From Nautilus pompilius (taxonomy: Eukaryota; Mollusca; Cephalopoda; Nautilida; Nautilidae): 64,000 bases of DNA. Of this stretch, positions 48,456-62,799 are shown in pieces. Under the pieces are notes generated by a model. It was not told the origin of the DNA and made no database searches. It worked only from the letters and a program-made list of their open reading frames with translations. Position 1 is the first letter of the stretch; each line of letters starts with the position of its first letter. The position numbers and the translations under genes were made by a program. Where the stretch lies: NCBI GenBank assembly GCA_018389105.1, contig JACATO010001436.1, positions 62,001-126,000 of the forward strand. The letters run 5' to 3'.

Positions 48456-51400
48456 TTCTCTCTCCCTCCATTCATCTTTGATCTTACAGTTGCTTTAGCT
48501 AGAATTTATATTTGCATCTCAAACCTTTTTGCACAAGATTTCTCGACAAAATGATTTGCGTGTGTAGTGGCAGGTGGTGTCACTTGATTCACGAACAGCT
48601 GCCGCATTAACCACCTGTCCTCTTTGCGAGTCAGCGCTGCAAATGGCTTTCACATTAAAAACAATGCAGAGAAGGAAAAAAAAGGTCCCAAACATCCAGC
48701 ACTTGTTAAAACTTCTGTGCCAACTTACGAAGTGAGGTTGTGGATGCTTTTTTTTTTAAATCTGGAGGTGGGCCACACAGTTTCTTTACTGAGCTCTTGT
48801 GGGAGTTGGAGTGAAGAGGTGAATCAGTTTATATTTGGATCAAACCAGCAAATGTCTATAGTAACTGTGTGAAGAGGTCAGTGTGTGACTTCTGCTCACT
48901 GGTGACTGAGAAGTGTTGTAGCGTAATTGAATTTTACTCTGTGTCAGATATTCAGGAAGTGCAAGCAAAGATTCTCCTACAAACAGTATTATCCACTTGA
49001 GTGGGAAGAAACCTCAACAAATTAATTTATAATTCTCTCATTTAAGTAATCCAGAGCAGGTGAGGAGTTACTGTCAGTAGATTATTTTTTACCCCTGTTT
49101 TTGGATATATATATATATATACTTTGCTGTCTTATTCTATATAAAAAAAATAAGATTATTTAACATATTTCTTTTTCTCTCTCGTCGTGAGTGGGGATAA
49201 GTGTTGGTCGGTTTGTCCTGTAGAGATAGCTGCTTTTTTTGGGTTGTGTTTGCAAGTGTGGTACAGTGTGAAAGCTCAGGGAAGCATGTGTATCTCCGAT
49301 GAGGGGAGAGTGGAGTTGAGACTGAAGCCTCATTTTGGAGTAAGCTCCAGTGGTTGGGTATAAAACCTGGTTTGTATGAAGCCGACTTCATGAAATAGCT
49401 TCATTCAGAGCCAAAATGCCCTGACATCCCAGAAAAGAGAGAAGAGTATCTCAGGTGATCACTTCCCCAGCGATACCTTCAGGGAGGTAGCCTTGGAGCT
49501 TTCTGTCTGCAATACAGTCCGAGAAGCACCTAACCTTCCTGGCCAGATGGCAGGGCCCAGGACAAAAAGGATCCCTGCAGATTCCATGGTTCATTTCAGT
49601 GTTACACAGATTTGCTTGAATCAAGTGTGATGTAATTCTGTGAAAGCCAACCAGCATTCCAGCTCCATCGCCTGGTTACTATTTTCTCTCATTGTTTTAA
49701 GCATGTATCTTAACTCAATGACCCCTGGTGTTGCCTTTACACATCACCATTCCATGATGTTTACTATAATTATGTCACATGACCAGGGGCAATTTAGTTG
49801 AAAGTTTGTTGATGACTAAGAGTGGGTGGGGGTGAGACCAAAACAAATTAGTAGTCTGAATTAGGATTTATCTTTATATTTTTCCCTGAAATTTAAAATC
49901 TGTATTTAATTTTTTTTTTTTTTTTCCATTTATGATCATATTGCTAATTGACTTTCAATTCTTGGAAACGAAACACCAATATTTTTAAAAAGCAAAGTCT
50001 ATAAAACTTCTATTGTAAATAAACGTCATATCTTTACTATAATGTGACATGTTTCACCAAAGGTGGAATGTTAAGACTGCAGGCTAAGAACTCTGTTTCA
50101 TAAATGTTAATGCATTCTTTCTTATGAAAGAATAAACAGAAAAGTGGTGTATCCAGTAATGGCAAACGCTGCCAACTCCTAGGTTAGACACTACAGAAAC
50201 CTTACGTGAATATTCAACTATCCCCAACCCCAGGCAAGGTCTGCACATTATAGCAAAAAAATCAAATCCTTATATATTCTGATACATGCCCATCCATCAA
50301 CCAACAATTATCAGCAATTATTCGCAAGGATGTGCGACATTACAAAATGATGCTGTCGTTTCTCAATTTCACTAAGTATGTACTCGTTATATTTAACTTT
50401 AACATCATCCAGATTGTCAACTAATGCATCTCACACACACTCACACACGTGTGGTGATTTTTCAAACAAATCTTGGCTGCTGAAAATAGAATATCCTTAA
50501 TTGTATTCAGAGCTGGGTTTTATTTGAATGTGTCTCATATCAATCCTTACTCATCGGTTAGAAATTTTGGTTTTTTTTTTTTGAAAAATATATTGTATGA
50601 TTTATTAGTATCATAGACATTGCTCTCTGTCTGAGAATGCTGAAGTTTTATTTTTTTTGACTGAATGTGTCTCTTTCCTTAAAGTGTCATCGTTTTACCT
50701 TAAATTTTCATGGACACCTAATTAAATTTGTATTTATTTTCTTAATACTACCTTAAAGATTTCTGCTTTTATCAGTTGGGATTTTTTCGATATATAACAG
50801 TACATTATTATGAGATGCTTAGTTTTGGCCACCTCAGCCAGATGGCCACCCTACCTTGATTGAATGGATGTAGGCATTTTGAAAGAAGATGATGGCGGAC
50901 AAAGCCAAACCTCGACATCCAGCAATCACTGGCTCCGTACATCCTATGTAATTTTCTAAATCTCTGCAAAATTCTTTTTTATCTCTCTCCAAATCTACCA
51001 GATAATAACCAAAAAAAAAACTGAAAAACCAAAGACTAAATAAGGATGAAGAAAAAAACAAGATTAAAACGATAATAGAAACAACTGAAACCAAACTAGG
51101 CTGGTCTTTGTCAACCTGTAAATTAAATAATCTTACTGAGTACTTCTGCTTTTGGTCATGTAATTCTTATTAACATTTTTTTTTTCTTTAAACTTTAGAA
51201 AGATTGAACATTTTTAAGCTAGCTAAATCAATGACTACCTTCTGCTATTACAAAGGTTCATAGCTTTTTTAATGTACAGTTTGGTTGGTTGATTTGTTTT
51301 TCACTTCTAAAACCGTTTAGTTCACTTTCGACTGCATGCAAACCTTTGGATGTTTATTATAGTTTCAGAATTGGTATAAACTAGAAACCATTTAAAGCTG

Positions 51401-52149
51401 CTTTTATAATGTAAATTCACTCTTGACTCCTATAACTCAAGCATCTGTGCATTAGAAACTATACGTATGAATGTCCTGTCATTAAAACATCTTTTAGCAT
51501 ACTGACTCCTGTTGTAATAAACCTGAAACTGATACAGACTAGGGGAGCTACTGTGTTTTTATTTCAGTCTAAATTAGCATAGCTTACAACAATATTACCA
51601 TGAAGTTGGAAGCTAGGATTATACACAGTGCAAGAACTCAAAAAATGTGCCTGCATTCTTTAAAAGTAGAGGAACACTTCTGTAGAGTTAAAGCTGTGTC
51701 AACATGGTTGCTAATTACTGGCCAGAACTCTGTAGACTGTTTTTAAAAGAAGTTCCATGGTAGGTAGTAGTATTTACCTTAGGTGGTCTGACCAGAAGCA
51801 CATGTGAAAGTTAATAAGGTCAAAGAGGCTCCTTAGGATAATTCAACCAAAAAAACACACTTTTTTTCTCTTGATGGCAGTGTACTCATTTGTCTTCCCA
51901 AGATCGTAGTGTTGGCATCATATATTAAAGATATTCACTATTCAGATAGATTTTTTTAAAGCAAGTTATATTTTGTTAGTAGCTTTTGCTTAAAATTATT
52001 TATGTACACGTTCAACGGTCGTTTAAGGATTAATTGTTGATATTAAAACTTTAATAGGCCAACATTTGAAGTAAATGAATGTATCTGACCCAAATTTAAA
52101 TATTTTAGGTGTATATGTGTGTGTACGTAGGATATCTAGGTGGATGTGC

Positions 52150-52990
52150 ACTATTGCATTGCCAAAAACAGACAGTACACTTGCTATTTTTTTACCTTTA
52201 CCAAAGGTTGCATTATAGGGCTTTCAGATTGTCAAAGATGCCGACATTTTGGATCTGTGGCCAATATTATAGTGAAGTTTAGAGACAAACGTTGCTTAGT
52301 GACCTAGGAGGCCTTCAACAGCAACACAACAGGAATGCACCATTACTCACCACATTTACCATCAAGATTCTTTTGCCGACATCGCCCATGCCACAGATTG
52401 AGCCAGAGAATGACACATCATCATCTCTATCGAGTTGGTTACAGATGTGTAGTCTGTAAGAAACACCTTAAGATGCTTCAAAGGGTTTGGTCAGCGAGCA
52501 CGTCTGGCAAAGCCCAGTGTTGTTTTACAGTGAATGCAGGTTTTAGCAATTCACTCCTGAAGGCTGCACCTGGGATCAGAGAAAGCCTTCAATCCCAGTG
52601 TCTTTAGCTTATAGTCAAGTATGGAGTTTGTTATGGTATGGGCTGCAGTTTGACACGATGGAAGAGAATTAGTTTTTATTGGAAGACACCACAGTTCCTA
52701 TGCATATACTGTCATTTTAAAGATGCATCTGCCATTGTGCCAACAAGGCATACTGAGATTGATACCATATTCTTCAGGAGGATCACACTACACCTTTTGT
52801 GTGACCATAGTTTGAAAAGGAAACCATGGTATTTATCTTCTATGGGTACTCCAAAGTCCAGATACGGAAACCACTCCAGCTTCTGAGGGCATCTGAAGTG
52901 TCAGCTGACAGCAATTCATTCATGGTTCTGCCAGTATGATGGAATTAATGGATGAACCTGGTCCACATGATGTAACACAGGATAGATGTT
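52150..52990 (+). mobile_element. Decayed Tc1-like transposase fragment
   Basis: Plus-strand traces of a Tc1-type transposase in shifting frames: LFYSECRF (DESRF-like motif) near 52518-52541 and VMVWAA near 52632-52650, in the correct order and spacing. Terminal repeats could not be placed, so the limits are approximate. No intact reading frame. Confidence 0.65.
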
Positions 52991-55339
52991 CCTCTTGCTT
53001 AAAGAAAATGGCTTGACCAGGTACTAACAAAGAATTTTACTCTACTGCTTATCTTTGTTTGCTATTTTCTACAACAAGATAACATTTTAGTAACAGGTAA
53101 TCAGATTATTCTGGCAGGGTGCTGTGTATAATTATTTATTTTATTCTTTTAACATTTAGTTTATCCCCAACTTACTTAATGCCTTTTCTTGTAAAAAAAA
53201 AAAAAAATATTTACAGACTTTGTAAATAAACTCTTAGGTTTATATCAAACACAAGTTTGTGTTTTAAATTTGTCATAGATTTTCTGGAAACATAAAGCCA
53301 CATGACTGTTTTGATTGGTACTGGTTCTTCCTTCTCCAAACAAACAGAAAAGCAATAATCTGTGAATGATTGTATGTGGTAGAGCAGGAGAGTTGCAGAT
53401 GACACTCGCTGATGGGGGTAGTTGCCGAGTGATACATCCTCCTTTCCCAGCCTTGACATTTAAGGCATCCAGACTTGTCTGCCATTAGAAAGCAAAGAGC
53501 TAAGACTGGTATGTGGAGAAGGAAATAAATGAAATAATTAAGACATTAGTATGGAGAGCAACAGGTGTAAGAGGGAGAGACTCAGTCATTCATAGCTCCT
53601 GCAGACTACTACATGATTGGAGATAAGGGACATAAAGAATGAGAGGAAGAATTTTTTATCCTTGGCATACTGTCTGATAAAGGGTATCTTTAACCAGAGT
53701 AGTTCTGGAACGGGAATTCTAGCATCTTTCCCTCACTGGTAAATCTATCTTTATTAAAAATTTTTTAAAAATTCCTGTTGTTTGGAAGAATTGAATTACA
53801 CCTGGCTCTGAGAAATCTTATATTATGTGCTTGTTACAAAAAACAGCTTGGCCAAAATAATTTGCTGCATTTTACCCAATAACTTAATATTTAAATTAAA
53901 AATTAACCCCGTTTAGTGCCACAGTCCTGAAGAAATTCAGTCTGGAGATTTCCTCCTCCTGCCCGCAGGTATTGCTGGAGATGTTTTCTGTACATACAGT
54001 GTTCTCATAGATAATCATAGCTAGTGTTTTGTGGGGGAAAAACAATTTTTTTTTAATGAAGTAACAGGCTAGCTATGATTGTAACACGGGAAATTTGCGT
54101 CTTCTGCTTAACACTAGGGTTATAAAGTATCTTTTCATAATATGATGCATCTTGCCAGAACAGTCATTTCTCCAAAAAAATAGAGGGTGCATTTTACTAC
54201 TTTGAACTACAAGTTGCAGTTGTGGTTGAGGATTATTATAGAGACTTAAGAAACAACATTTAGAAAGTGCGGTTGGATAAAATGAGCGGAAATGGTTGCT
54301 TTTGGGGGGGGGCAACAAAAAAAAAGAAGAAAAGATTAGTATTTATTTGAAGAACTTCATTCTTAACCTGACTGGCAGTGTAGCCAGTTGGACATCCTTG
54401 CATGTGGCAACATGTAGCTTGAGCCATGTACCAATTTTCTTTAAAAATGGGCGTGCGATGTAATTGAAACAGCTCAGGTGTTAAGAAAAAAGATGGCCTT
54501 TCACAGTTGCCTGCTCATAATGTTGAAAGAAGAAAAGAGTACCCACAGGGTATACCTATTATTTCTGGAAAATAATTCATTGATTTTTTAATATGAGAAT
54601 GACTAAAGATGCATGCACATAATTACAACATGTGCTTCAATTTAGACTATATAAAGATAATTATTCAATTTCCTTAAACTGTATGCAATGTATTTCTAAA
54701 AAGGAAAATTTTCTTTCTACTTACTGATTTTAGAGTTATTTGAAGTTTTTGTTCCATACTTGTTTCCACGTGAAAAATTTTCGTAGAGAATTAATTTCCT
54801 ACACTTGATCCCTTAATTATAGAAGTTCTGTTTTATATTATTATAGTTTCGGAGAAAATACTGATAGAATAATCTAAAATAAGCTTATCTCACAGAAAAC
54901 CTGTGGCCAATAAAGCAGATTTGGCTCTTGTTACTGTTCCTAGAGTGGGCATGGAAATTTATTTTTCTGATATTGGTGTCTTAAACATCAATCCTGTTAC
55001 ATAAAAATCTTAGTACTGTGTTTGTGGTTCCAAGTTTATGTTTATAGCTTAGCATATTATCATTAGTAGTGCAAGGTGAACAAGAAGTCAATGTAAGGAC
55101 TTAAGTGATAGTTTACATTTCAGGAAAGTATTGTTGCATTGTACAGTATATACATTGGTTAGGGTTAATGACATGAATTTATGAAATAGGTGTTGTGTGC
55201 TAGTGATCCTATTGACACTACATGCCAAAAATGTTTTCTCTGTTTTAATATCTCAGCTAAATAAATGTACATATAGGTATCACAGATTTTTAAAAGAAAT
55301 TGTTTAGATAATATACTGAGTGAGAAGAGATAAAAAATG

Positions 55340-55379
<40 letters not shown>

Positions 55380-55394
55380 GAGAGAGAGAGAGAA
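55340..55394. repeat. Compound (TA)n(GA)n microsatellite
   Basis: About 17 TA units run directly into about eight AG units. Confidence 0.95.
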
Positions 55395-56138
55395 TATGCT
55401 CCTGTCAAAGTAATCTAAAAGTATGTAGCTTACTCAGCTGAAAGTGCATCTGTAATTAGGAAAATAATTTACAAAAGCTAGATGTATAGATTGTTTTCTT
55501 CATGTAATCTTTTTGGTTTCTTGTTTGAGATTTGAACCCACAAAAATTAAGTAATTTGGATTTATGTGAGCACCGGTTACTTACAAATCCAAACCTAGGA
55601 TCTCTACCTGACCTGTGTCACCTACTGAGAACCTACTAAGAACTCATGTCAGTTGTATACTGACCACTAGAACTTACATCAGCTGTTTGATTTAATTACT
55701 GCCAGGTAACGAGGAAAGACACTTTTTTTCTTTTGCACAAGAAAGAAAACAAAAACAGACTATGTCCTTTTAAAAATTTCTTTCAGCAGACATTGATTTT
55801 GTTTCTTGCTAATCTTAATAAACAACAGGGTATTTAAGTGTTGCTTCCAAGAAATTGTTCCATGAAAGTCAAGTCAGACTTTAACATTTCACCAGCCTAC
55901 CTGAACAACACTTGATTTTCTATTATCTTTTATTTTTTTCTGATTAGCACAATTTGTGCCATAGGTTAGTCCTTTATTAACAACCAACAATTTAACAACT
56001 TCAGTTAAATAATTTAAAAATGAGGGATTTCACTGTAACTGTTTAAAGTAGCAACAATTCCTTTTAAGGCCATCCTTTTGTTTACAAAATTGGTATTAGT
56101 CAATTTTTTGTACTGGTGGATATCAAGAAATACAGATG

Positions 56139-56223
56139 CTAGGGACATTCAAATGAAACTCGGAGAGCCAGATATTATTACAGCAATACTATTTTGGCCA
56201 GGTTTTATTTCATTGTGCCTAGC
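56139..56223. mobile_element. Palindromic MITE, copy 4
   Basis: Starts GCTAGGGACATTCAAATGAA and ends TTTATTTCATTGTGCCTAGC. Both outer ends keep the CTAGG motif, which helps define the element limits; the right arm has a deletion. Confidence 0.75.
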
Positions 56224-56731
56224 ACAACAATAAGGAGCAATGCAGGAATCGAGGTTTTGCTCCCTAATTGCCTTTTTTTCAGCTTTAAAGTTAAATGCTA
56301 GATAATTCAATATCTGTCTGAAAGTGTATCCTTATGCTAACTCTTTTTTGCCTGTATTTACATAGAATTAGCACATCTAGAAGCTCCCTGAAAGGCAGAA
56401 TTACCAAGATTTTGTGCATCAATATCTAGAACATTTTTGCTTGATCATTACCATTTTGTATTAAGCTATTTTGGAGTATTGATTCTGCTGAAAGTTCATG
56501 CTGCTTATGAATATTAATTAGTGGTTTAACCACTACCACCATCTGTCTCCACCCCCAACTCATTTTGACCTGGTAGTGACCTCCTTTAGGGGGACAGAGG
56601 AGGGTACAGAACTGTCATAAATGGGTCACAGATATTCCCACTGCCTGGCTCCAGCTAATTATCCACTCGTTTCCAGGGATTTTATTCGCTTATCTATTGT
56701 TGGTACCAAACAATGTACAAGTGATTTTAAT

Positions 56732-59525
56732 TAGGGTTGCAGTGGTTACATTTTTTCTGAACCGGTTAACCGCCAGGCATGAACTGAACCAAACCGGTTA
56801 ACCAGAAGGGAAGGTAATTCCTAAAATTTATTTTTGATTTGACATGATGTAGTGACTGTATATCATGTGATGTTGAATATACAATAAAGATGCTCACTTC
56901 TCCTTTTAATTACTTCAATATATAAACTAAACTTTTATTAGTTTACAACAAAAACTGTATTATATTCTAACCTTTCACGATCGGAAGATTTCTATCACGC
57001 CACCAGTTTGCTGTCACATGGACCACAGGCTCAGTAAACGACAATAAAGAGAAACATTTAAGGTTTTAATTAGTTTTTCTCAACAATGTATGTGCCCAAA
57101 CTAAACTTCGTTTGAAGTAAGTAAATGGCAAAGGGAGACAACTTAGTGAATATTATATAGCGAATATTCAAAAAAAATATACATTAACAAGCATAAAAGA
57201 AGTAAAAGTTTTGAAAATGAAAATGAGTCACACTGCTTGGATTATACTTTAACCTAAAGTTTATTATAATTTTAATTTTAAAATAACAGTTCATCAACAA
57301 ACTCCAGATTGTAAGACCTGCAGTGCTAAAGATCCGCTCGCTTGGGACTTGTTGTGGAAATAGCGAGGTATTTCCTCGCTATGGTAACAATGTTTTTGAA
57401 GGTTGCTTTTATGTACCTTCCACCACTCTAATGGATCAGATACCCTTACAAGTGATTGCTTATATTCAATCAATTCAGCTTCAGTTTTTGGCCACAAACC
57501 TCATTTACATCACCAGAAAGATAATCAGCGACTCTACTTTTTTTAGTAACAGACACTTCGGGCTTCCTCCTGGGCTGGTCTCATTTGTGCCCTGTGGCTT
57601 TGTATGTGCCCACATGCTTGACCCATTTACTTTCAGGAAGAAAGTGTAGAGATTTATATCTATGATCGGGAGGGCTGTCACCAACATCAGCAGGGACAAA
57701 CAACCATTTTCATTAGGGATGCTAGTTTCATCAATTGTCATCCGTTTGACCACATACAGCCACCTTAAACTCGACTTCTAAAGAACATAAATCTTTCTGA
57801 ATGATTGTTTGTGACTAAAACAAAAACGCAGCCAGATGATGGTAAACTTTCTCTGGCTAACAATTCTGTTGCCTCCACCAGAGGTTGTAGCACAGGAACT
57901 AAATTGCCAGAAACTGTCTTTGATGTCTAGCGACTGCCTCTCTGATAACTTGGTTATTCCATCATCAAATAAAACGGTGTACACTGAAATCCATAGCTCT
58001 AGTAGGGGACCTAGGATAAGATAGGTGGAATTCCACTGGATTGCTACATCTGGGATTAATTTTTTACGCTTGTCCCCTGTGCCTCTTTCAGTGCCTCTGT
58101 AGCTAAAAATGAGTGGTGAAAATGGGCGACAAGCCTTATAGCTGCCACAACCCATCAAATATGGCTAATTGTAGAGTGTGGGATAAACAACTATTACTCA
58201 TAATATTCAGCTCTCTGCCAGTCAACCTATGTTGACAGTATTGTCAGTCACAGTGGCCACAATACCGGAGAAGTGAAACTCATCACCAACGTTTCTTAAT
58301 AATTATTTAAATATTTGTTCCTGAATGTCGGTCCTCCATAGCTCGTGTAGCCAAAAGGTAGTTTTTTCATTTCCGATCAACTACTTAGATAATGGACAGT
58401 TAGGCTTAAATGCACAGTGTTATTAACAGTCGTCCAAATATCTGCAGTTAGCTAAATGCTGGCATTGGCGATCATTCTTTTAAGATTGGTCTTGACTTTA
58501 TCGTACATTAAACCAATCTGTTTTGTTATAGTGGCACGACCAGGGATGGTATAGTTTGAATTTAGAGCGACGACAAAGTTTCTAAATCCCTCGCCATTCA
58601 CAATGTTGATAGGTCTCAAATTCATCGTGCACATCATGGCTAATTTCTGTGTTATTGAATCTGCTCTCATTGGTGAAAGATTTTGAGAGACAAAGTGTGT
58701 TGTTCTTGTTTGAGATGGTGTAGTTGACATGGGTATTGTGTCAGTTAGCAAAAGAGATTTGTGTACGTTTTTCACATCGCGGAAGTACCACCAGAGTAGG
58801 CCAGTGCCATGCCACGCATGTGCATTTAGTCTTTTGAAGACATTTCTTTGGAGTATTTTCTCTTCAAGGCATGATATAACGGGTTACGAATCTGAAAGAG
58901 GGTAGACAGATAGCAGGTATAAGAGGATTTGCATAATATTTTAAGCGAGCTCATATGCACAAGGCACCAAATAATAAGATCGATGACTTAGATAATTCAC
59001 ATAATAGATTTATTCACTACATAAATTATGGAATATTCGCTAGTAATGATCAAAATCTGCCCGTGGCTTTAGTGTCAGGTAAACAAACCTGACATCATCA
59101 TGTTGACGGATTCAGCTACAAAATAGCAGCTATGCATGAAAATACACATCCAGATCAATACATGGTGTTAGAAAAAGGTTTTGTATTTCTTACCTGAATG
59201 GAAGCTGCAGGGAAAATGAAAACTTCAAAGATGAAAAGCAAATGGCAAAAAAACAAGACAAATGCCAACAGCTAAGAACGCAGTGTGTTAAGAGTGAGGA
59301 AGAACTGATTCAGGGTCACAAACAGGGCAGTATATACCTGTTTCAACTTCCGGTTAGAGCCACCTTCCTGGTTACCCAATCTAACTGTTTTCTGGTCGCA
59401 CTACTCACTAAAAGTTTGGCTTGGAAAATATGATAGTGACATCTTAGTATGGTTAAGCAGTTTTTAAAAACTCAAACCAGTTAGAGAGAAAATTGAACTG
59501 TAACTGGTTAACCGTTGCAACCCTA
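56732..59525 (-). mobile_element. hAT transposon with ZBED-like transposase remains, 2.8 kb
   Basis: Terminal inverted repeats TAGGGTTGCAGTGGTTA (left) and TAGGGTTGCAACGGTTA (right, reverse strand). The flanks are a near-perfect 8-bp duplication, ATTTTAAT (56724-56731) and GTTTTAAT (59526-59533). GGTTAACC palindromes recur near the ends. On the minus strand, in order: LRPINIVNGEGFRNFVVAL (58452-58775), VATVTDNTVNI near 58225-58270, AIQWNSTYLILGPLLELW in 57778-58158 (RWNSTY motif), and SDPLEWWKVHK in 57294-57497 (hAT C-terminal dimerisation region). The frames are broken, so it is a transposase pseudogene. It lies antisense in the presumed last MINDY intron. Confidence 0.93.
57294..58775 (-). 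pseudogene. Broken hAT transposase
   Basis: Central and C-terminal segments of a hAT-family DDE transposase occur in order on the minus strand but in different frames with intervening stops. Recognisable parts are the conserved pre-catalytic RPxxIVxGEGFR block, the VTDN block (catalytic Asp region), the WNSTY block and the C-terminal dimerisation block SDPLEWW. A BED zinc finger would be expected upstream (58800-59300 on this strand) but I could not read one with confidence. Confidence 0.8.
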
Positions 59526-59592
59526 GTTTTAATGAGTCATCTTTCTGGGTCTTTATACCTTGAAAACCTTGGCTGATGAAGGATTATAAGTA

Positions 59593-59669
59593 TTAGGTTT
59601 GTTCATATGAAACTCAGCTATAATAGCTCTTACCCATCCTCTTTCAGGTTTCATTTGAAAATCCCTAGT
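59593..59669. mobile_element. Palindromic MITE, copy 5
   Basis: Arms GTTCATATGAAACTCAGCTA and CAGGTTTCATTTGAAAATCC, ending in CCTAGTA. It lies about 70 bp beyond the right end of the hAT element. Confidence 0.75.
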
Positions 59670-62600
59670 ATAATAGGTAATACTGATGTATTAATTTTCT
59701 GAGTTGATGAACTAATCCCACCTGGTACTTTCAGGACATTCGCAAATACTGTAAGAGAGATCATTTGTATGTCTTCCTTTCATGTGGATATACATTCACA
59801 TCTAAGTAAAACTTGACTTTTCATTGATTTACTGTTATTATAGTGTTCAGGATCTTGTCTGTCGGGAATCTGGACTAGCTGCTGCAGATAGTGAAGCACA
59901 ATATTTCATTAACTGCATTATCAATAATTGATGCTTTGTTTTTGGATTTTCTGGAAATCCCCGTGTATCGTGTTATTCTACCACCTTTAAACAGTGTTTT
60001 TGAATTCTAACTAATCAACTTAACCAATTTGTGGGTAGCATGATGTTTCTTTGAAGTTTTTATCCACACAGGTTAAAGTACAGTACAGTACTTCAGCCAA
60101 ATATAGATCCTGTTTTCCAACTGTAGTTTTTCTGCCTTGAAAATGAACCAATTTACCTTTATTCATGTTTTCTGAAATCAAAATCATTTTCTTCTTAACA
60201 TTTTCACACTACATGGTTAACAAAAACCTTTCACAATTTCTCTGAATGTTCTTAATGTTGCAAAATAGGCCCTATTTTAAAATTGGTTGATTAATCTTTT
60301 ATATCTGTTTGATGTTGGAAATGTCTCTCTTCAGTGGGCACTTAAGGTTTCTTTATGTTGATGCCTAGCTTTAATGGCATCTGCTTCTAATGAGAGTATG
60401 TGGTAGATGCTTTTGACTCCTTGACATCTGACCTGATTTTGTCCTATAGCAGACTGAATGTACTCATTGTGTACAAACTAAATGAAAATTGGTCATGGAT
60501 GACTTATTATTTAACATTCTATTTTTCTTTTTCTGAGGTGGTAAAACTTTTCAATTTGCTGAATGAGTGGATAAAGACTTTTTAAAGGTTCTTCTAATTC
60601 TTCAACTTCAGTTTTTCTTGTGGAGGTCGTACTTTCTCCCCTTGTTTATTAAAACAAATGGCATTTTGTGTTCTTCAGTAAAAGGCATTGTAAGAAACTT
60701 TCAGATTTTATAAAAGTTATTTTCTACCCCCTTGGTATTTTTTATTACATAGTGAATGTTCCTCTGAGGAGAGCTAATCTGTTAAAGGCAGGTTTATGTG
60801 TTTTTAGTGATTGTTAGATTATCCATAAATTGCAGTCAGTCATGAAAAATGAACCTATTGCATTTATTAGTTCTCTAGTCCATAGTTTTATATATGTACT
60901 GTAATTACCAGTGTGCTTTCTTTCTAGAAATATTTGAAATCCTCCAATTAAAAAAAAAATTGTTAACTTTCTATTAGTTTTTGCTGTGTTGTACCTCAGA
61001 CATTCCTTATGGGTATTCCTGTTTTTTTGCAAGTTTGACAGTTGATGTTCTGAGGTGAGCGTGTTGTAATCTGAATACAGCTGGTTCGTGTTCACTGATA
61101 GCTGTGACCAAGCACTGGGTTAGAAATCTGGAGCTAGGCAGTAATATTTGGTCTTCTAAAATTTTACAACTTGAGTAAACCTCTGTAGATTGTTATACCT
61201 TGTGGAAATCTTGTAAAGAAACAAGACAGAGAGAGATTTCGGGTCAGGAAATTCTTAGCCTTTACTCGCTATGACATCAACAGAAACACACCACAGAAGT
61301 TATGTGGCAGGCATTTTACTACCATGATTCACTAAGGGAGGTGTCTATCTTATTCTATGATCATGTTTCCAACAGTTTCTTCAGAACTAATCTCTCTCTC
61401 AATCCTTGAAACACAAGTCTTTTCCTTTAACTAAGTCAACCAATTCAAAGGAAACTCGTCGACAATACTTCAAATCGGTAAAAGCAAAACAAAATTTCCT
61501 GGCTGCCATCTATATTGTAGACCACCTGACCATGTCAGGGACACCTGCTGCTGCTCTCTGAGATTGCTTCAGTTCACTTTGATGCTTTGACATACTGGAT
61601 CAACTTTTCAAACAATTAAGGAATGTAGCAAAGATTTTTTATTTTTTTTAATTGAGATTTAAAATTAGTGGCATCACTATGAGCGTTATCAGTAGACATA
61701 AACAAGGCAAGTAGTTGAACATAGAAAAACAGTGCATAAAATAAAATGGGTGAGCTTGCAAATTTAGATTTCACATGGATCCCCTTTCTAGTCACCTTCT
61801 CTCAGAAACGTACCATAATGTAAAGTCAGCATAATCCCATGCTGTTCGAGTTAGGAAGATTACCATTGGTCAGAGTTGAATTTTGTTTAGTAATTCCACA
61901 TTGCTTTATGCAAGGGATCTTTATGGGAAATGGCCTTCAATGTGATTCTTAGACTAATTAGTACTTATGCCACTTTCCGTTAATTTATTCCACTCATCAA
62001 TATTAATTATGGGCCTTAGTGTTAGTAATTATAGATAGCTTTACAAAAAAAATCATCTTTTTGATGAAATCTGTTCCTATCCACATGCTGGCATTCCCTA
62101 ATTACTTGCAAAACTTGTTAGGTCTCCTCTTAAATTTTATATTCAAGCTTAGTTGATTAAATATTTTAAATCTTTTAGCATATTCTAAATGTTCGAAAAC
62201 CTGTAAACATTCTAGTAAATCTATGCTGAACTCTCCATGCGGAACTAAAACTGCGTAGCTGATTCACATTTGAGATTTTGGTAAAGTTACTCCAAGATCC
62301 TGTTCTAAAACATTCTCCAGTTTAGTGCCTGCTATACATATATATTTACGCACTTTGACAAGTTAAGCGCCACCAGATGTTCCTTCAAATTTACCAAAGT
62401 AAAATGTTTCTGCAGCAAAGTATTTTCATGGTTGAGTGAAATTATGTCCAAGCCATGTTGTATTGCTCATATTTAGACAGCCCCCCACCCATTCATTTGA
62501 CACACTTTGATCATGCTTACAGATGGGTTGGTTATCTTGGAAAGATTAAATATGATATTATGATCTAAATGTGTTTAACCATATAAATTAAGGGTATTGT

Positions 62601-62799
62601 ATATCTAAAATTACCACTGCAAAATTTGAATGAAAATTGCTGGGCTTTCCTGTAAAACTCTAAACATTTTCATTGATAGAAAATGTAGTAGATGCCTCTG
62701 TAAAAAGGACTTCTAAAGGGTAGTTTTTAATGTGTGATCGACCTGGGAAACCTCTGGAAAACTAACAGTATGATGTCTACCATAGCGGTAACCGTGTCT

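Noticed and set aside
55510-55625. Possible minus-strand SINE (box B-like GGGTTCAAATCTC)
   Set aside because: Only the box B matches; no A box or body similarity to the other copies was visible.
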